From: Paenibacillus dendritiformis
GTDB taxonomy: Bacteria > Bacillota > Bacilli > Paenibacillales > Paenibacillaceae
Assembly (NCBI RefSeq): GCF_945605565.1
Contig: NZ_OX216966.1
Coordinates: 1,481,001-1,545,000, forward strand
Length of the DNA: 64,000 bases
Reading direction: 5' to 3'
Positions 25,859 to 35,311 of the stretch are shown here, one piece after another. A program made the translations under genes and the position numbers. How positions within the stretch are numbered: position 1 is the first letter of the stretch; every line of letters starts with the position of its first letter. The notes below the pieces were generated by a model. The model did no database searches. It had not been told where the DNA came from and saw only the letters and a program-made list of their open reading frames with translations.

Positions 25859-27739
25859 ATGTTCCGGCGCATCCGGGCCAGGCTTCCCTGGCTTATCGTC
25901 TGGCTGGAGCGGCGGACGCTACAGCAGCGTCTGGTGGCCGCCTATGTCGTCATTATATTGATACCGAGCATATTCGTATCGACCTTTATTTTGAACGGCT
26001 GGTATGACCGTTACCTGGAGGAAGCGCTCCGTAATGCGGAATTCCTGCTTGAGATGGAGCATGTCCATATCGAGAACCAGATCGAGACGATGGGGCGCGC
26101 CGCGCAGCTGTCGATTTCGGACAAAGAAGTGATCTACTATCTGCAGGAGACGGACGAGCCGCCTACGGAGGAATTGATTGAATTCAACACGAACGCGTTT
26201 GCCAATCTGATGCGCATCCAGTTCAACAATCCGAACATTGAGCATCTGCGGCTGTTCGCCACCAACCCGAAGACTCATGAAATCTGGCCGATTATCCTGC
26301 ATGAGCGCCGGATCCAGGCCCAGCCCTGGTATCCGACGGTGATGGCCAGGCAAGGGATGGAATGGTGGAACTTCGAGCGGACCGATCCCGACGTCATCCA
26401 GCGCTACAAGGAGGAGCCGGATTCAAGGCAGCCGAAGGTATCGCTGCTGCGCGAGATCGAGATTCCGAAGGGCCATCATGTCGGCATCGTGCAGGTAGAT
26501 ATGCTGTTGAGCAAGTTCCTGCCGAAGATGTACGGCTCGTTCCAGGACGAGCATTCCCAGTTGTTCCTGTTCGATCGGACGGCGGAGCTGTACACGAAGC
26601 AGGGACATCCGTTCCTGCTGCATTACGGCATGCAGGAAGACGTCATCGCCGCGCAGTACAAGCGGCTGGCTGCGGCGGGCCAGGAGCAGCACCTGCAGTT
26701 CACGTATAAGGATACCCCGTTCCTGATGGTGTATAAGGACATCCCGCGGCTGGATGCCAGACTGGTGAACGTCATCTCGTTGGAGAAGGTATTCTCGGAC
26801 ATTCGCGGAATGCGCAATATGATGATTATCGTCAATGTCGTCACGCTGCTGGCCTTGTCCGTCACGACGGCCTTCATCCATTCTTTTATTTTGAAGAAGC
26901 TGCATCAATTGACCGATTCGTTGAAAAAGATGCGCCAAGGCCGCTTCGACGTCAATCTCGATATTCGCGGCGGCGGAGAGGTCGGGGAGCTGGCCCATCA
27001 TGTCCGCAAAATGGCGCAGAAGATTAATGAGCTCGTCGCTGACGCGGTGAACAAGCAGGCAATGACGAAGGAGGCGGAGCTGAAGTCGCTGCGCAACCAG
27101 ATCGACTCCCATTTCCTGTACAACACGCTCGAAAATATCAAAATGCTGGCCGAGATCGAGAACCAGCTCGCCATCTCCGATTCGCTCACCTCGCTGGGCG
27201 CCCTTATCCGCTATAATCTGCGCTGGCCGAGCGAATATGTGACGCTCGGCGAAGAGATCGAACATGTCCGCAACTATGTCGCTTTGATGAATCTCCGCTT
27301 CGATGAGCCGGTGCATCTGCATGTCGATGTGCCTCCCGGGCTGGAAGGGCGGGAGGTGCTGAAAATGATGCTGCAGCCCATCGTGGAGAATTCGCTCAAA
27401 TATGCCTGGCTGAGCCTGGATGACGAGCGGGAGAAGCGGATCCGCCTGGCGGCGTGGAGCGAGCTGGACATTCTGCATCTGGAAGTGACGGACAACGGAT
27501 GCGGCCTGACGGAGGCGGAGGCGGACGATCTGAACCGGATGATCCGCCGCGAAGTGCCGGAGGAGGCGCACGCGGAGCCGGCGGCCGGCAATCAGGGAGG
27601 AATCGGCCTCCGCAATGTCCATCAGCGGCTGGAGCTGTATTATGGCAAGGAGTATGGAATCCATATCTCGGGCATGCCCGGCAGGGGGACGAGCGTCAGC
27701 CTCGCCTTGCCGTCTTGCGGGAGGAGAAAGGAATCGTGA
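25859..27739 (+). CDS. Membrane sensor histidine kinase, YesM family
   Basis: 626 residues from the ATG at 25859 (GGGAGTGAGG before it; an upstream ATG at 25808 lies in the hairpin). Order: first membrane segment (about 26-45), extracellular sensor (about 46-320), second membrane segment (about 325-350), HAMP (about 350-405), His_kinase dimerisation region with phospho-acceptor H418 in NQIDSHFLYNTLENI, and an ATPase domain with N-box VENSLKYAW, DNGCGL and GGIGLRNVHQRLELYYG. It likely senses sugar, perhaps through the lipoprotein at 24117, and signals to the regulator encoded next. Confidence 0.92.
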   Translation: MFRRIRARLPWLIVWLERRTLQQRLVAAYVVIILIPSIFVSTFILNGWYDRYLEEALRNAEFLLEMEHVHIENQIETMGRAAQLSISDKEVIYYLQETDEPPTEELIEFNTNAFANLMRIQFNNPNIEHLRLFATNPKTHEIWPIILHERRIQAQPWYPTVMARQGMEWWNFERTDPDVIQRYKEEPDSRQPKVSLLREIEIPKGHHVGIVQVDMLLSKFLPKMYGSFQDEHSQLFLFDRTAELYTKQGHPFLLHYGMQEDVIAAQYKRLAAAGQEQHLQFTYKDTPFLMVYKDIPRLDARLVNVISLEKVFSDIRGMRNMMIIVNVVTLLALSVTTAFIHSFILKKLHQLTDSLKKMRQGRFDVNLDIRGGGEVGELAHHVRKMAQKINELVADAVNKQAMTKEAELKSLRNQIDSHFLYNTLENIKMLAEIENQLAISDSLTSLGALIRYNLRWPSEYVTLGEEIEHVRNYVALMNLRFDEPVHLHVDVPPGLEGREVLKMMLQPIVENSLKYAWLSLDDEREKRIRLAAWSELDILHLEVTDNGCGLTEAEADDLNRMIRREVPEEAHAEPAAGNQGGIGLRNVHQRLELYYGKEYGIHISGMPGRGTSVSLALPSCGRRKES

Positions 27740-27742
27740 GCG

Positions 27743-29323
27743 ATGCGCAGACTGCTGATCGTCGATGACGAGAAAAATATCCGCATCGGGCTGAAGGCGA
27801 TGATTGAACGCCAATATCCCGATGCGTATCGTATCGGGCTGGCCCGGCATGGCCGCGAGGCGCTCCAGGAGCTGGAACGCTTCCCGTACGATCTGATCAT
27901 TACCGATATCCGGATGCCGATGATGGACGGCCTCCAGCTGTTGGAGCATCTGTCCCGGGAGCCGAATCCGCCGCAGGTCATCATGCTGAGCGGGCATGAC
28001 GATTTCCATTACTGCAAGGAGGCGCTGCGGAACGGGGCGGCCGACTACCTGCTGAAGCCGATTCAGCGGGAGGAGCTGTTCCGTGCCTTGGACAAGGCCG
28101 GAGAGGCGCTCGAGCGGCAGGCCGAGAACCGCTCGATGCTCGACTCGGCGGAGCGGCTGTTCGCCGAGTATCGCGTCAGTCAGCTGCACTATGTGCTGCT
28201 GCATCCCGATATGCCGCTCCCGGAGCTGAAGCGGGTGGAGGCGGCGATCCGCTTCGCCGACGTCGGCTCTCCCTACCGGGTGCTCGTCTTCAAGCCGGCA
28301 GGGTCCGCCGGCCGGAGCTGGAGCGGCGAAGAGCTGGCTTCCGCGGTGAAGCATCTGTGGAGCGGCGGGACGCCGGCCGGAGATGAGGTCGGCTTCATCG
28401 GCAAGGAAGGGCACTATGTGTTGATTACCGCGCACGAGGAGCGGGTGCAGGCGATCGCGGAGGCGCTGCGGCGCGAGCGGAGGATGCCGCTGGCGGCAGG
28501 GATCAGCCGTCCGGCAGTGGGGCTGGAGAGCCTGCGGCTGGCGCATGCCCAAGCGGTAGAGGCATGGACAGGAATCTTCATTGAGCCGAAGCATGCGGTA
28601 ATGTTTCACGAGGAACCTGCCGGCCTGCACCGGGAGTACACGCCCCCGCTGGAAGAAGTGCATAAGCTGGCGAACATGCTGGGCACCGATCGCGATAAGG
28701 AATTGCGCGCTTTGCTATATGATTTGTTCGATCAGGATAAGCTGATCGGGTACGGCATCGCCTATCTGGAGGAGCTGCGAAGCCTGATTAACGAGCGGGT
28801 CGTCGACGGCGTGTTCCGCGTGCACGGGGCTGCCCCGGCGGAATTGCTGGCCAGCTCGCGCGATGTATGCGACATGTTCCGGTTCAGCGACGCGCAGACT
28901 TACGTGAAGGCGCTGGAGCAGTTCCTGCTCAATCTGAGCCGCTATGTGTCCGAAGTGCGCCAGGCCCATTCGGAGCGGGAAGAGATGAAGGAAGCGATTC
29001 GCTATATTCGGGAACACTACGGCAAGCCGCTGACGATGGCGATGGTGTCGAATCATGTCTCGCTCAGCTACACGTATTTCAGCGAGGCGTTCAAGCAGTA
29101 CACCGGAGACAGCTTCGTGAACTATGTCAAAAAGGTGCGGCTGGAGGAAGCGAAGCGGATGCTGGCGGAGACGAATGACAAAATTGCGGACATCAGCCGC
29201 ACGGTAGGATACGAGCATGTCAAGCAATTTAACCGTGTTTTTAAGGAGTTGGAAGGAATTACTCCGCACGAATATCGCAGGAAACAAAAAAGTGAGCGCT
29301 TTCGCGGAAGCTTTGCGGATTGA
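27743..29323 (+). CDS. AraC-type response regulator, YesN family
   Basis: 526 residues. Receiver domain (1-120) with acid pocket D8/D9 and phospho-acceptor D55 ([12 protein letters not shown]) and K107-type lysine in LLKPIQREE; a long middle linker; and a C-terminal AraC/XylS DNA-binding domain (about 420-520) with two HTHs ([20 protein letters not shown] and [20 protein letters not shown]). It starts four bases after the kinase stop. It presumably activates the transporter genes at 22128-25790. Its stop codon overlaps the -35 box of guaA. Confidence 0.92.
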   Translation: MRRLLIVDDEKNIRIGLKAMIERQYPDAYRIGLARHGREALQELERFPYDLIITDIRMPMMDGLQLLEHLSREPNPPQVIMLSGHDDFHYCKEALRNGAADYLLKPIQREELFRALDKAGEALERQAENRSMLDSAERLFAEYRVSQLHYVLLHPDMPLPELKRVEAAIRFADVGSPYRVLVFKPAGSAGRSWSGEELASAVKHLWSGGTPAGDEVGFIGKEGHYVLITAHEERVQAIAEALRRERRMPLAAGISRPAVGLESLRLAHAQAVEAWTGIFIEPKHAVMFHEEPAGLHREYTPPLEEVHKLANMLGTDRDKELRALLYDLFDQDKLIGYGIAYLEELRSLINERVVDGVFRVHGAAPAELLASSRDVCDMFRFSDAQTYVKALEQFLLNLSRYVSEVRQAHSEREEMKEAIRYIREHYGKPLTMAMVSNHVSLSYTYFSEAFKQYTGDSFVNYVKKVRLEEAKRMLAETNDKIADISRTVGYEHVKQFNRVFKELEGITPHEYRRKQKSERFRGSFAD

Positions 29324-29349
29324 CTCGGCTTTTGTCGGTTCGTTATAAT
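29320..29349 (+). promoter_or_regulatory. guaA promoter
   Basis: TTGACT (29320-29325), 18-base spacer, TATAAT (29344-29349), about 30 bases before the guaA ATG. The -35 shares bases with the stop codon of the response regulator gene. Confidence 0.7.
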
Positions 29350-29379
29350 TATGAGCAATATGGTTTGGGAGGCTCGGTA

Positions 29380-30918
29380 ATGACACAGCCACATGAAATG
29401 ATCGTCGTCCTTGATTTCGGAGGACAATACAACCAGCTAATCGCGCGCCGAATTCGGGACTTGGGGGTATATAGCGAGCTGATTCCGTATAACACCCCCG
29501 TGGACAAGATCAAGGAACTGAACCCGAAAGGGATCGTGTTCTCCGGCGGGCCTGCCAGCGTGTACGAGGAGAACTCGCCGCTGGTGGATGAGGGCATCTA
29601 TGAATTGGGCATTCCGATTCTCGGCATTTGCTACGGCATGCAGATGATGTCCCATCAATTGAAAGGCAAGGTAGAACGGGCAGGCAAGCGGGAATACGGC
29701 AAGGCCGAAGTCGTCTTCCAGCCGGAATGCGGTCTTGCGGCCAATCTGGAGCCGAACCAGACGGTATGGATGAGCCATACGGACCTGGTCGTCGAGCTGC
29801 CGGAAGGCTTCCGCATCGATGCCGGCACGGAGCATGCGCCGATTGCGGCCATGAGCCACCCGGAGAAGCGCTTCTATGCGGTGCAGTTCCATCCGGAAGT
29901 GCGCCATTCCGTACACGGCAACGAGATGATCAAAAACTTCCTGTATGAGGTATGCGGCTGTCACGGCGACTGGACGATGGAATCGTTCATCGAGGATAAG
30001 GTTCGCGAGATTCGCGAGACGGTCGGCGACAAGAAGGTGCTGTGCGCCTTGAGCGGCGGGGTCGATTCCTCTGTCGTCGCAGCTCTGATTCACCGCGCCA
30101 TCGGCGATCAGCTGACATGCATGTTCATCGATCACGGCCTGCTGCGCAAGGATGAAGCCGAAGGCGTCATGGAGACGTTCGTCGGCAAGTTCGACATGCA
30201 TGTGGTCAAGATCGACGCGCGCGAGCGCTTCTTGGGCAAGCTGGCCGGCGTGTCCGATCCGGAGCGGAAGCGGAAGATTATCGGCAATGAGTTCATCTAT
30301 TGCTTCGATGAAGAGTCGGCGAAGTTGGGCGAGTTCGATTTCCTGGCGCAAGGCACGCTGTATACGGATATTGTAGAGAGCGGAACGGCAACCGCGCAGA
30401 CGATCAAGTCTCACCACAATGTGGGAGGTTTGCCGGAAGATATGAAGTTCAAGCTGATCGAGCCGTTGAACGCGCTGTTCAAGGACGAAGTGCGGAAGGT
30501 CGGCGAAGAGCTGGGTCTGCCGCGCGCCATCGTATGGCGCCAGCCGTTCCCGGGACCGGGGCTCGCGATTCGCGTGCTTGGCGAAGTGACGGAGGATAAG
30601 CTGAAGATCGTTCGCGAATCGGATGCGATTCTGCGTGAGGAGATTGCCAAGGCAGGACTCGATAACGAGATTTGGCAATATTTCACCGCGCTGCCGGATA
30701 TGAAGAGCGTCGGCGTCATGGGTGATGCCCGCACGTATTCATACACGGTCGGCATCCGTGCGGTTACGTCCATTGACGGCATGACCGCCGATTGGGCGCG
30801 CATTCCGTGGGATATTCTCGAGAAGATCTCGGTCCGGATCGTGAACGAGGTCGACAACGTCAACCGGATCGTCTACGACATTACGTCGAAGCCGCCGGCG
30901 ACGATTGAGTGGGAGTGA
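29380..30918 (+). CDS. guaA: GMP synthase (glutamine-hydrolysing)
   Basis: 512 residues; ATG at 29380 with TTGGGAGG upstream, preferred over an in-frame start at 29320. The N-terminal class I glutaminase has the nucleophile in GICYGMQ and the partner histidine in QFHPEV. The ATP pyrophosphatase domain carries the P-loop SGGVDSS, and the C-terminal dimerisation domain ends PPATIEWE. It converts XMP, glutamine and ATP to GMP. The last 186 bases are repeated at 36625-36810: a mobile element inserted at the gene's 3' end and restored the coding sequence, changing only N to K at the fifth codon class before PPATIEWE (SKPP instead of SNPP). Confidence 0.97.
   Translation: MTQPHEMIVVLDFGGQYNQLIARRIRDLGVYSELIPYNTPVDKIKELNPKGIVFSGGPASVYEENSPLVDEGIYELGIPILGICYGMQMMSHQLKGKVERAGKREYGKAEVVFQPECGLAANLEPNQTVWMSHTDLVVELPEGFRIDAGTEHAPIAAMSHPEKRFYAVQFHPEVRHSVHGNEMIKNFLYEVCGCHGDWTMESFIEDKVREIRETVGDKKVLCALSGGVDSSVVAALIHRAIGDQLTCMFIDHGLLRKDEAEGVMETFVGKFDMHVVKIDARERFLGKLAGVSDPERKRKIIGNEFIYCFDEESAKLGEFDFLAQGTLYTDIVESGTATAQTIKSHHNVGGLPEDMKFKLIEPLNALFKDEVRKVGEELGLPRAIVWRQPFPGPGLAIRVLGEVTEDKLKIVRESDAILREEIAKAGLDNEIWQYFTALPDMKSVGVMGDARTYSYTVGIRAVTSIDGMTADWARIPWDILEKISVRIVNEVDNVNRIVYDITSKPPATIEWE
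30731..30916 (+). repeat. Left copy of 186-bp guaA 3'-end repeat (attL side)
   Basis: Identical to 36625-36810 at 184 of 186 positions; differences are T30765/A36659 (silent) and G30891/T36785 (Lys/Asn). This copy completes the functional guaA and is followed by island DNA. It marks the left end of an integrated element. Confidence 0.85.
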
Positions 30919-31022
30919 ATTTGACTCCATTCATGCTATTGATGCTCGGAATCCTTGCTACATAAGGGTTTCTAGCATCGCTGGTATGGGGATTTCCAAT
31001 TGACCCAACAACTATAGAGTGC

Positions 31023-31077
31023 AAAAAATTACTCTCTTTTATCTGCATTGTTTAGCAAATAGAAGGGAGTATTTTTT
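31023..31077 (+). terminator. Terminator-like hairpin before the integrase remnant
   Basis: A long imperfect stem, AAAAAATTACTCTCTT near 31024-31039 with AAGGGAGTATTTTTT at 31063-31077, ending in six T immediately before the integrase ATG. It can end the guaA transcript, replacing the original terminator that the insertion moved to 36837-36869. Confidence 0.65.
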
Positions 31078-32032
31078 ATGACCAAAATCAAGGAACTGAT
31101 TCAGGACTTCAAGCTTAATCAGGAAATTTTGGGGGTGCGAGAAAAGGTACGTAGATTTATGCACGTTTTGCCTGTACAGATGGGAGAGCTTCACTGAGAA
31201 GGAATTAGGTATTAAAGAAATAGAGGAAGTAAATCAGCTTCACATTAAAAAATATATTCAGGAGCGACAACGCATAGTTCGTAGGTCAACAGGACACTGA
31301 ATAACAATATTGCCACCCTGAAAGTTTTCTTCCATTACCTTGTTGACGAAGAATTTATTGACGAGCAAAGAAACCCAATGCGGCGTATTAAAAATCTCAA
31401 GGAGGCGAAGACGATTATTGTCACATTCAATGACGAGGAAGTGTCGCGGATTATCAATGACATCAAAGATGAAACGTTCTCTAACGTCAGAGATAAGTTG
31501 ATACTCATTATGCTTTTCGACACAGGGGTACGGGTATCTGAGTTGTGCAATATCAAAAACGATGATGTGGCAAGAAGACATATCCTTATTCATTGTAAAG
31601 GCTCAAAGCAGAGGTTAGTTTACATTAGCAATATCATGCGAAAGTACATGAGAAAGTATGAAGCATTAAGGCAGGAGCGTTTGAGGAAAAGAGAGCAGGA
31701 CGAAATTGAGGACTATTACTTCCTAGATCAGTCGGCTGTCAGGCTTTCCCGCTCCCGCATAAACAAAATTTTGAAAGAGATTTGCAGAAATGCTGGGGTC
31801 AGGAAGGAGGTCAGATCCTCTCCCATGATTTCCACCACTACTTTGCTCAGAAGCAGTTTAGAAATGGCATAGATGTTTACAGCTTGAGCCGACTAATGGG
31901 GCATTTCGACACTCAGATCACTTCAAATATTTGAGAGGTCCGGAGCCGGATGACATCCTGCACATTGGTCGATTGCATAGTCCGTTGAATGGTTTGAAAA
32001 TCAATCAAGGTTCGAAGGAGGGGAGGAAATGA
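31078..32032 (+). pseudogene. Tyrosine recombinase (phage integrase), frameshifted
   Basis: Reading across frames gives a SAM-like N-terminal domain (FTEKELGIKEIEEVNQLHIKK) and catalytic domain. The first arginine box (TGVRVSELC) and the lysine region (HCKGSKQRLVYI) are present. The second box reads SHDFHHYFA, so the HxxR arginine appears replaced by histidine. LMGHFD and the tyrosine (YLRG) follow only after frame changes. Breaks occur near 31140, 31300, 31805 and 31925. The original TGA (32030-32032) would overlap the ATG of the next gene. Only the segment 31378-31872 is long and open. This was the enzyme for integration into guaA. Confidence 0.85.
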
Positions 32033-32211
32033 AAAGACTACTTAACATTGAACTGGATGACGTGACTACCCAAAAGCTTCTGGATATCGCTACAAGGCAT
32101 TGTAAGCTTGCTCTTGGGCATACCTCTCCTGAGCGCCGCGAAGCCATAAAAGCGGAAATTGTGGCTCTCATAGAGGAAAGATCACAAATACTCGCTTCTT
32201 ATACTTTGTGA
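32029..32211 (+). CDS. Hypothetical 60-residue protein
   Basis: MKRLLNIELDDVTTQKLLDI..., helical and charged, with GAAGGAGGGGAGG before the ATG. The start overlaps the ancestral stop of the integrase, so it was the second gene of that transcript. No family recognised; it could be a small excision or regulatory protein, but nothing shows this directly. Confidence 0.5.
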   Translation: MKRLLNIELDDVTTQKLLDIATRHCKLALGHTSPERREAIKAEIVALIEERSQILASYTL

Positions 32212-32234
32212 ACAAATGGAGGGTGTAACTTAAC

Positions 32235-32754
32235 ATGCAGATTTCAATTTCTAATTTTGATTTCCTTAAACCCATTTTGACTTCGAGTTGTTCAAAGTCC
32301 GCCCACAGGATAAAGAGGATGTAAAGTAAACTGCTCTCCTTCGTATCTTGGAGTCGTTGAAGAATTACATGAGCAAAGAATTGCCTGAAAATAAGCTGTT
32401 CTCGTTCTGTCAGGTAATTGTCAAGCCAACTGTGGTTGATTACTACCGCAGATCAAGCCGTATGATTGAACAAAACAGTACATCCGTGGTGGAATACTTG
32501 CAATAGAGAAGGCAAAATTTCAAGGGGGCATTAAGGCTTGCTTCCGAAAATTATTCTTATGATATTGCACTTATTCGCCATGATTTCATGAAACATAAAC
32601 ATCTTTTACTCCCCAAGAAAGAGAAGTTCTAGAGCATTTACTATTCAATGAAGATGGTATTGGAGAGAACATGGCAGATATTTGTTCTGAACTCAACATA
32701 AATAAATCCCATGCTTCGAGAGCATATAAAAAGCTTCGTGAAGTTTGCAGTTGA
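32235..32754 (+). pseudogene. Degenerate gene with C-terminal HTH
   Basis: Starts MQISISNFDFLKP, then needs several frame changes to read FELFKVRPQDKEDVK, LRILESLKNYMSKELPENK and KPTVVDYYRRSSRMIEQN. The last part (32600-32754) is open in one frame as FTPQEREVLEHLLFNEDG followed by NMADICSELNINKSHASRAYKKLREVC, a LuxR/sigma-4-like helix-turn-helix. It was probably a DNA-binding protein of the element. At least three stops or shifts interrupt it. Confidence 0.55.
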
Positions 32755-32828
32755 GCTTTCTGGTGCAACTAATTAGGCTTTAACCTTGATGTTTAAAAGT
32801 GTAAGACACTTCAAAAAGAGGTAATCAA

Positions 32829-33258
32829 ATGCCAACACCACAGGTATCTTGGTTCAAAACTGACAACGTAACCCCACTTCCAAAGTGGGAAATCGGTACG
32901 ATTGACGCAGGTTCTAGCTTCGCCATCTCTAGGTGTCATGATTTGGAACAACCGGGGGGGACAGGAGACTTGTCTACCATGACCAACTGTACCATCACCA
33001 CAAAGGACGGCAGGTGACGACACGGGCGAACTGGTACTGAACACGTGGATTGAAGTACGTGTTGACAGTATGGGTGAGACAGGGTTCACCAAAATCGGTG
33101 GGACAGTAACCAAGGCAATCCAAACAGATGGAAATAGCACCCACACAAACGGAACGTTCTCTCCAAACGCGAAGGAGATTTTAGGTGTCATTAATGACGG
33201 CTCAGAAGCAAACTTCAAAGGTAACCTCGCTCAGGTAGGGCTGTACTTGAGCAATTGA
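32829..33258 (+). pseudogene. Phage structural-protein-like gene, frameshifted
   Basis: First part MPTPQVSWFKTDNVTPLPKWEIGTI..., with a frame break near 33015, then DDTGELVLNTWIEVRVDSMGETGFTKIGGTVTKAIQ to a stop at 33258. The combination resembles a small beta-rich virion or baseplate-associated protein found in Firmicute prophages. An AAAAAGAGG ribosome binding site precedes the first ATG. It supports a phage origin of the island; the C-terminal end is truncated compared with what the fold would need. Confidence 0.5.
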
Positions 33259-33303
33259 AGGCAGAAAATCAAGCCTTGAAGAAAAATACATATTTATGAT
33301 GTG

Positions 33304-33330
33304 CCACCATGCTAAAGGTGGTTTTTTTTT
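33304..33330 (+). terminator. Rho-independent terminator
   Basis: CCACC and GGTGG around loop ATGCTAAA, followed by at least nine T. It isolates the phage-like remnant from the next gene. Confidence 0.75.
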
Positions 33331-33444
33331 ATGTTAAATTGGATTAGTAATACTTTTGCCCTTTTCAGCTTAATTTAACTTAGCGATAATTATATTACTA
33401 TCACTTTGTCTGTAATTCCGGTTAATAAAGGCGGGGATTTAAAG

Positions 33445-34653
33445 ATGAACTTTGAAGAAACTTATATCAATTTTAAAGAGCAAGAACATATTCAACCTAT
33501 GGAACTACATAACAAAAAGAAGTATTATACAGACCTTTCTAACCTTGAGGATAGCTGGACAGGCAGAATGGATGCTAAACTTGCAAATACATTTATTCAT
33601 GAGTCAGTTCGTTTGGTTATAAACGCAATTGTTTTGTTTGAGAAAGGGTATATTGATTGTGCATATTATTCATTGAGACAATCTTTGGAAATTTCTACTA
33701 CAATGGTTTATTTGACGGAACTTGACCCTGACAAGAAGAAAGAAGAATTAAATAAGTGGAAGAGTCAAAGTAACTTTCCAATGTACAGTCAAATGCTGAG
33801 GTTCCTAAAAAATAACGGAAATGCATTTTCTGATATAAAGCTTAAAATGGATAAGTATTTCGAGAAGCTTCAAAAGGTAAAGAAATATATGAACAAATAT
33901 GTTCATAAGCAAGGATTTAATACATTTTATATTGCAAGAAATTGTATTTCTTCAAGAAAAGATGAAAGTTCTCGCGTTACTAAAGATTTTGAAGGTTGCC
34001 TTGTTAGTTGCATTGGAGCTATTGCTGTGTTTCGGCTTGCTATTGACCCTTTTCCTGTTCTTTTGATGGATTACGAGATATATTCCAGAACCATTGATCT
34101 GGTGACAGAACCCTATACGCATGAGTTTGTGGAAGAATATATCGGAGAAGAAGCGTTTGAAGCTTACAAACGTACAGATATATACCAAGGATATTACGAG
34201 TATTTAATGAATGAAGAAAAACGACAACTTTCAGTCCTCGATGTGACTAAAAATAAGCATATAGATAAAGAAAAAATTGATGAGATTCTTAATCAAGCAC
34301 ATTTGTTAACCAAAACCGATTTTATAGCTGTTGCAATCGCTGGCTTGTCAGAGAAGGTAGCTAAAATTTATTGTTTTAATGGATGGCCTTTCTATACAAC
34401 TAGTACCCGTTCGGTTCGGAGCGACCTAAGCTTTCATAGTGGGACACTGAAAAATATCAGAGACTCCAACAATCATTTGAATGTTCCATATGATGAAGCA
34501 TTCTTAACTTACCTTGTTGTTGAATCAGAAAGCTTTTTCTTAGAGCATAATGAAAAATTTGAACTTGATGAGTATAAGTCACTAGAGGTTCAGATAAGTA
34601 TACTACTTTTGATGAATAGTAAAAACTATGAGGAACAATGTGAAACTTCTTGA
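33445..34653 (+). CDS. Uncharacterised AT-rich protein with HEPN-like motifs
   Basis: 402 residues from ATG 33445 (an in-frame ATG at 33406 lacks a ribosome binding site). Mostly helical, no signal peptide or membrane segment. The N-terminal half (SVRLVINAIVLFEKGYIDCAYYSLRQSLEI ... MNKYVHKQG, H154) resembles the helical bundles of DUF5677/AbiV-type proteins, and the C-terminal part contains R339-D-S-N-N-H344, an RX4H motif like that of HEPN ribonucleases. Codon use is AT-rich like the rest of the island. Position in a guaA island suggests an accessory, possibly defence, role; that is inference and no family match is certain. Confidence 0.6.
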   Translation: MNFEETYINFKEQEHIQPMELHNKKKYYTDLSNLEDSWTGRMDAKLANTFIHESVRLVINAIVLFEKGYIDCAYYSLRQSLEISTTMVYLTELDPDKKKEELNKWKSQSNFPMYSQMLRFLKNNGNAFSDIKLKMDKYFEKLQKVKKYMNKYVHKQGFNTFYIARNCISSRKDESSRVTKDFEGCLVSCIGAIAVFRLAIDPFPVLLMDYEIYSRTIDLVTEPYTHEFVEEYIGEEAFEAYKRTDIYQGYYEYLMNEEKRQLSVLDVTKNKHIDKEKIDEILNQAHLLTKTDFIAVAIAGLSEKVAKIYCFNGWPFYTTSTRSVRSDLSFHSGTLKNIRDSNNHLNVPYDEAFLTYLVVESESFFLEHNEKFELDEYKSLEVQISILLLMNSKNYEEQCETS

Positions 34654-34824
34654 ATAGAATGGGGTGCCGATACGAGTTAAGGGCAAAGAATCTTTTTCAA
34701 ATGGTCTGATTCTGGATTGCTGGCTGAAACAATATTCATAGAGACGTGTATAGGGAGCATGAGCAGATGCAAAATGCAGAGCAAAAAACGATGCTTAGTT
34801 ATAAAACAATAAAAAGGGTTATGA

Positions 34825-34854
34825 TATAATATAGAAGAGGGAACGTTTGTTTTG
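34825..34854 (+). promoter_or_regulatory. Possible promoter with LexA-like box in a 658-base gap
   Basis: TATAAT (34825-34830) is followed at 34841 by GAAC-GTTT-GTTTT, one change from the Gram-positive SOS box (GAAC-N4-GTTC). No clear -35 at standard spacing. The whole 34654-35311 gap holds no supportable gene; short peptide-like stretches in all frames contain stops, and it may be what is left of deleted phage genes. Confidence 0.3.
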
Positions 34855-35311
34855 TAGCTGAGACGCTCTAAAATCGTTTCTAAGCCATTGTGGTAATATA
34901 GGCAACCACAAACTCAAAGTTTCTCTTAGAAACGCAAATTAGGCCATTTCTGTTGATTTGAGAGGGAACACAAAAACAAAACCTTGACAAAAACCAATAA
35001 GCCATGCTAACTTAGTAGCAGGGCAAAATATGGTGCACATAGCAAATGATGACCATTCATATCTGCCATAACTGATGTTCCAGCATCAATTATGAACTCA
35101 TAATTTGATTTTGATTTAAGCAACCTTTTTCAACCACGTCTTGAATATTATCAAATAAGGGTACTAAAATCAAGATTTTTTTGCTAGATAGGCAAAAAGA
35201 CCTTCATTTTTGGTGCAGAAGTTATATGAAAATGTCAGGCAACAAGAAGGAGTAGAGGATAGAGTTGCTGCTATAGGTACTATCAAAATACCAAACCTAT
35301 AGGAGAAATAT

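Noticed and set aside
26423..28663. Minus-strand open frame across kinase and regulator genes
   Set aside because: It spans two well-supported genes antisense and has the same shadow composition.
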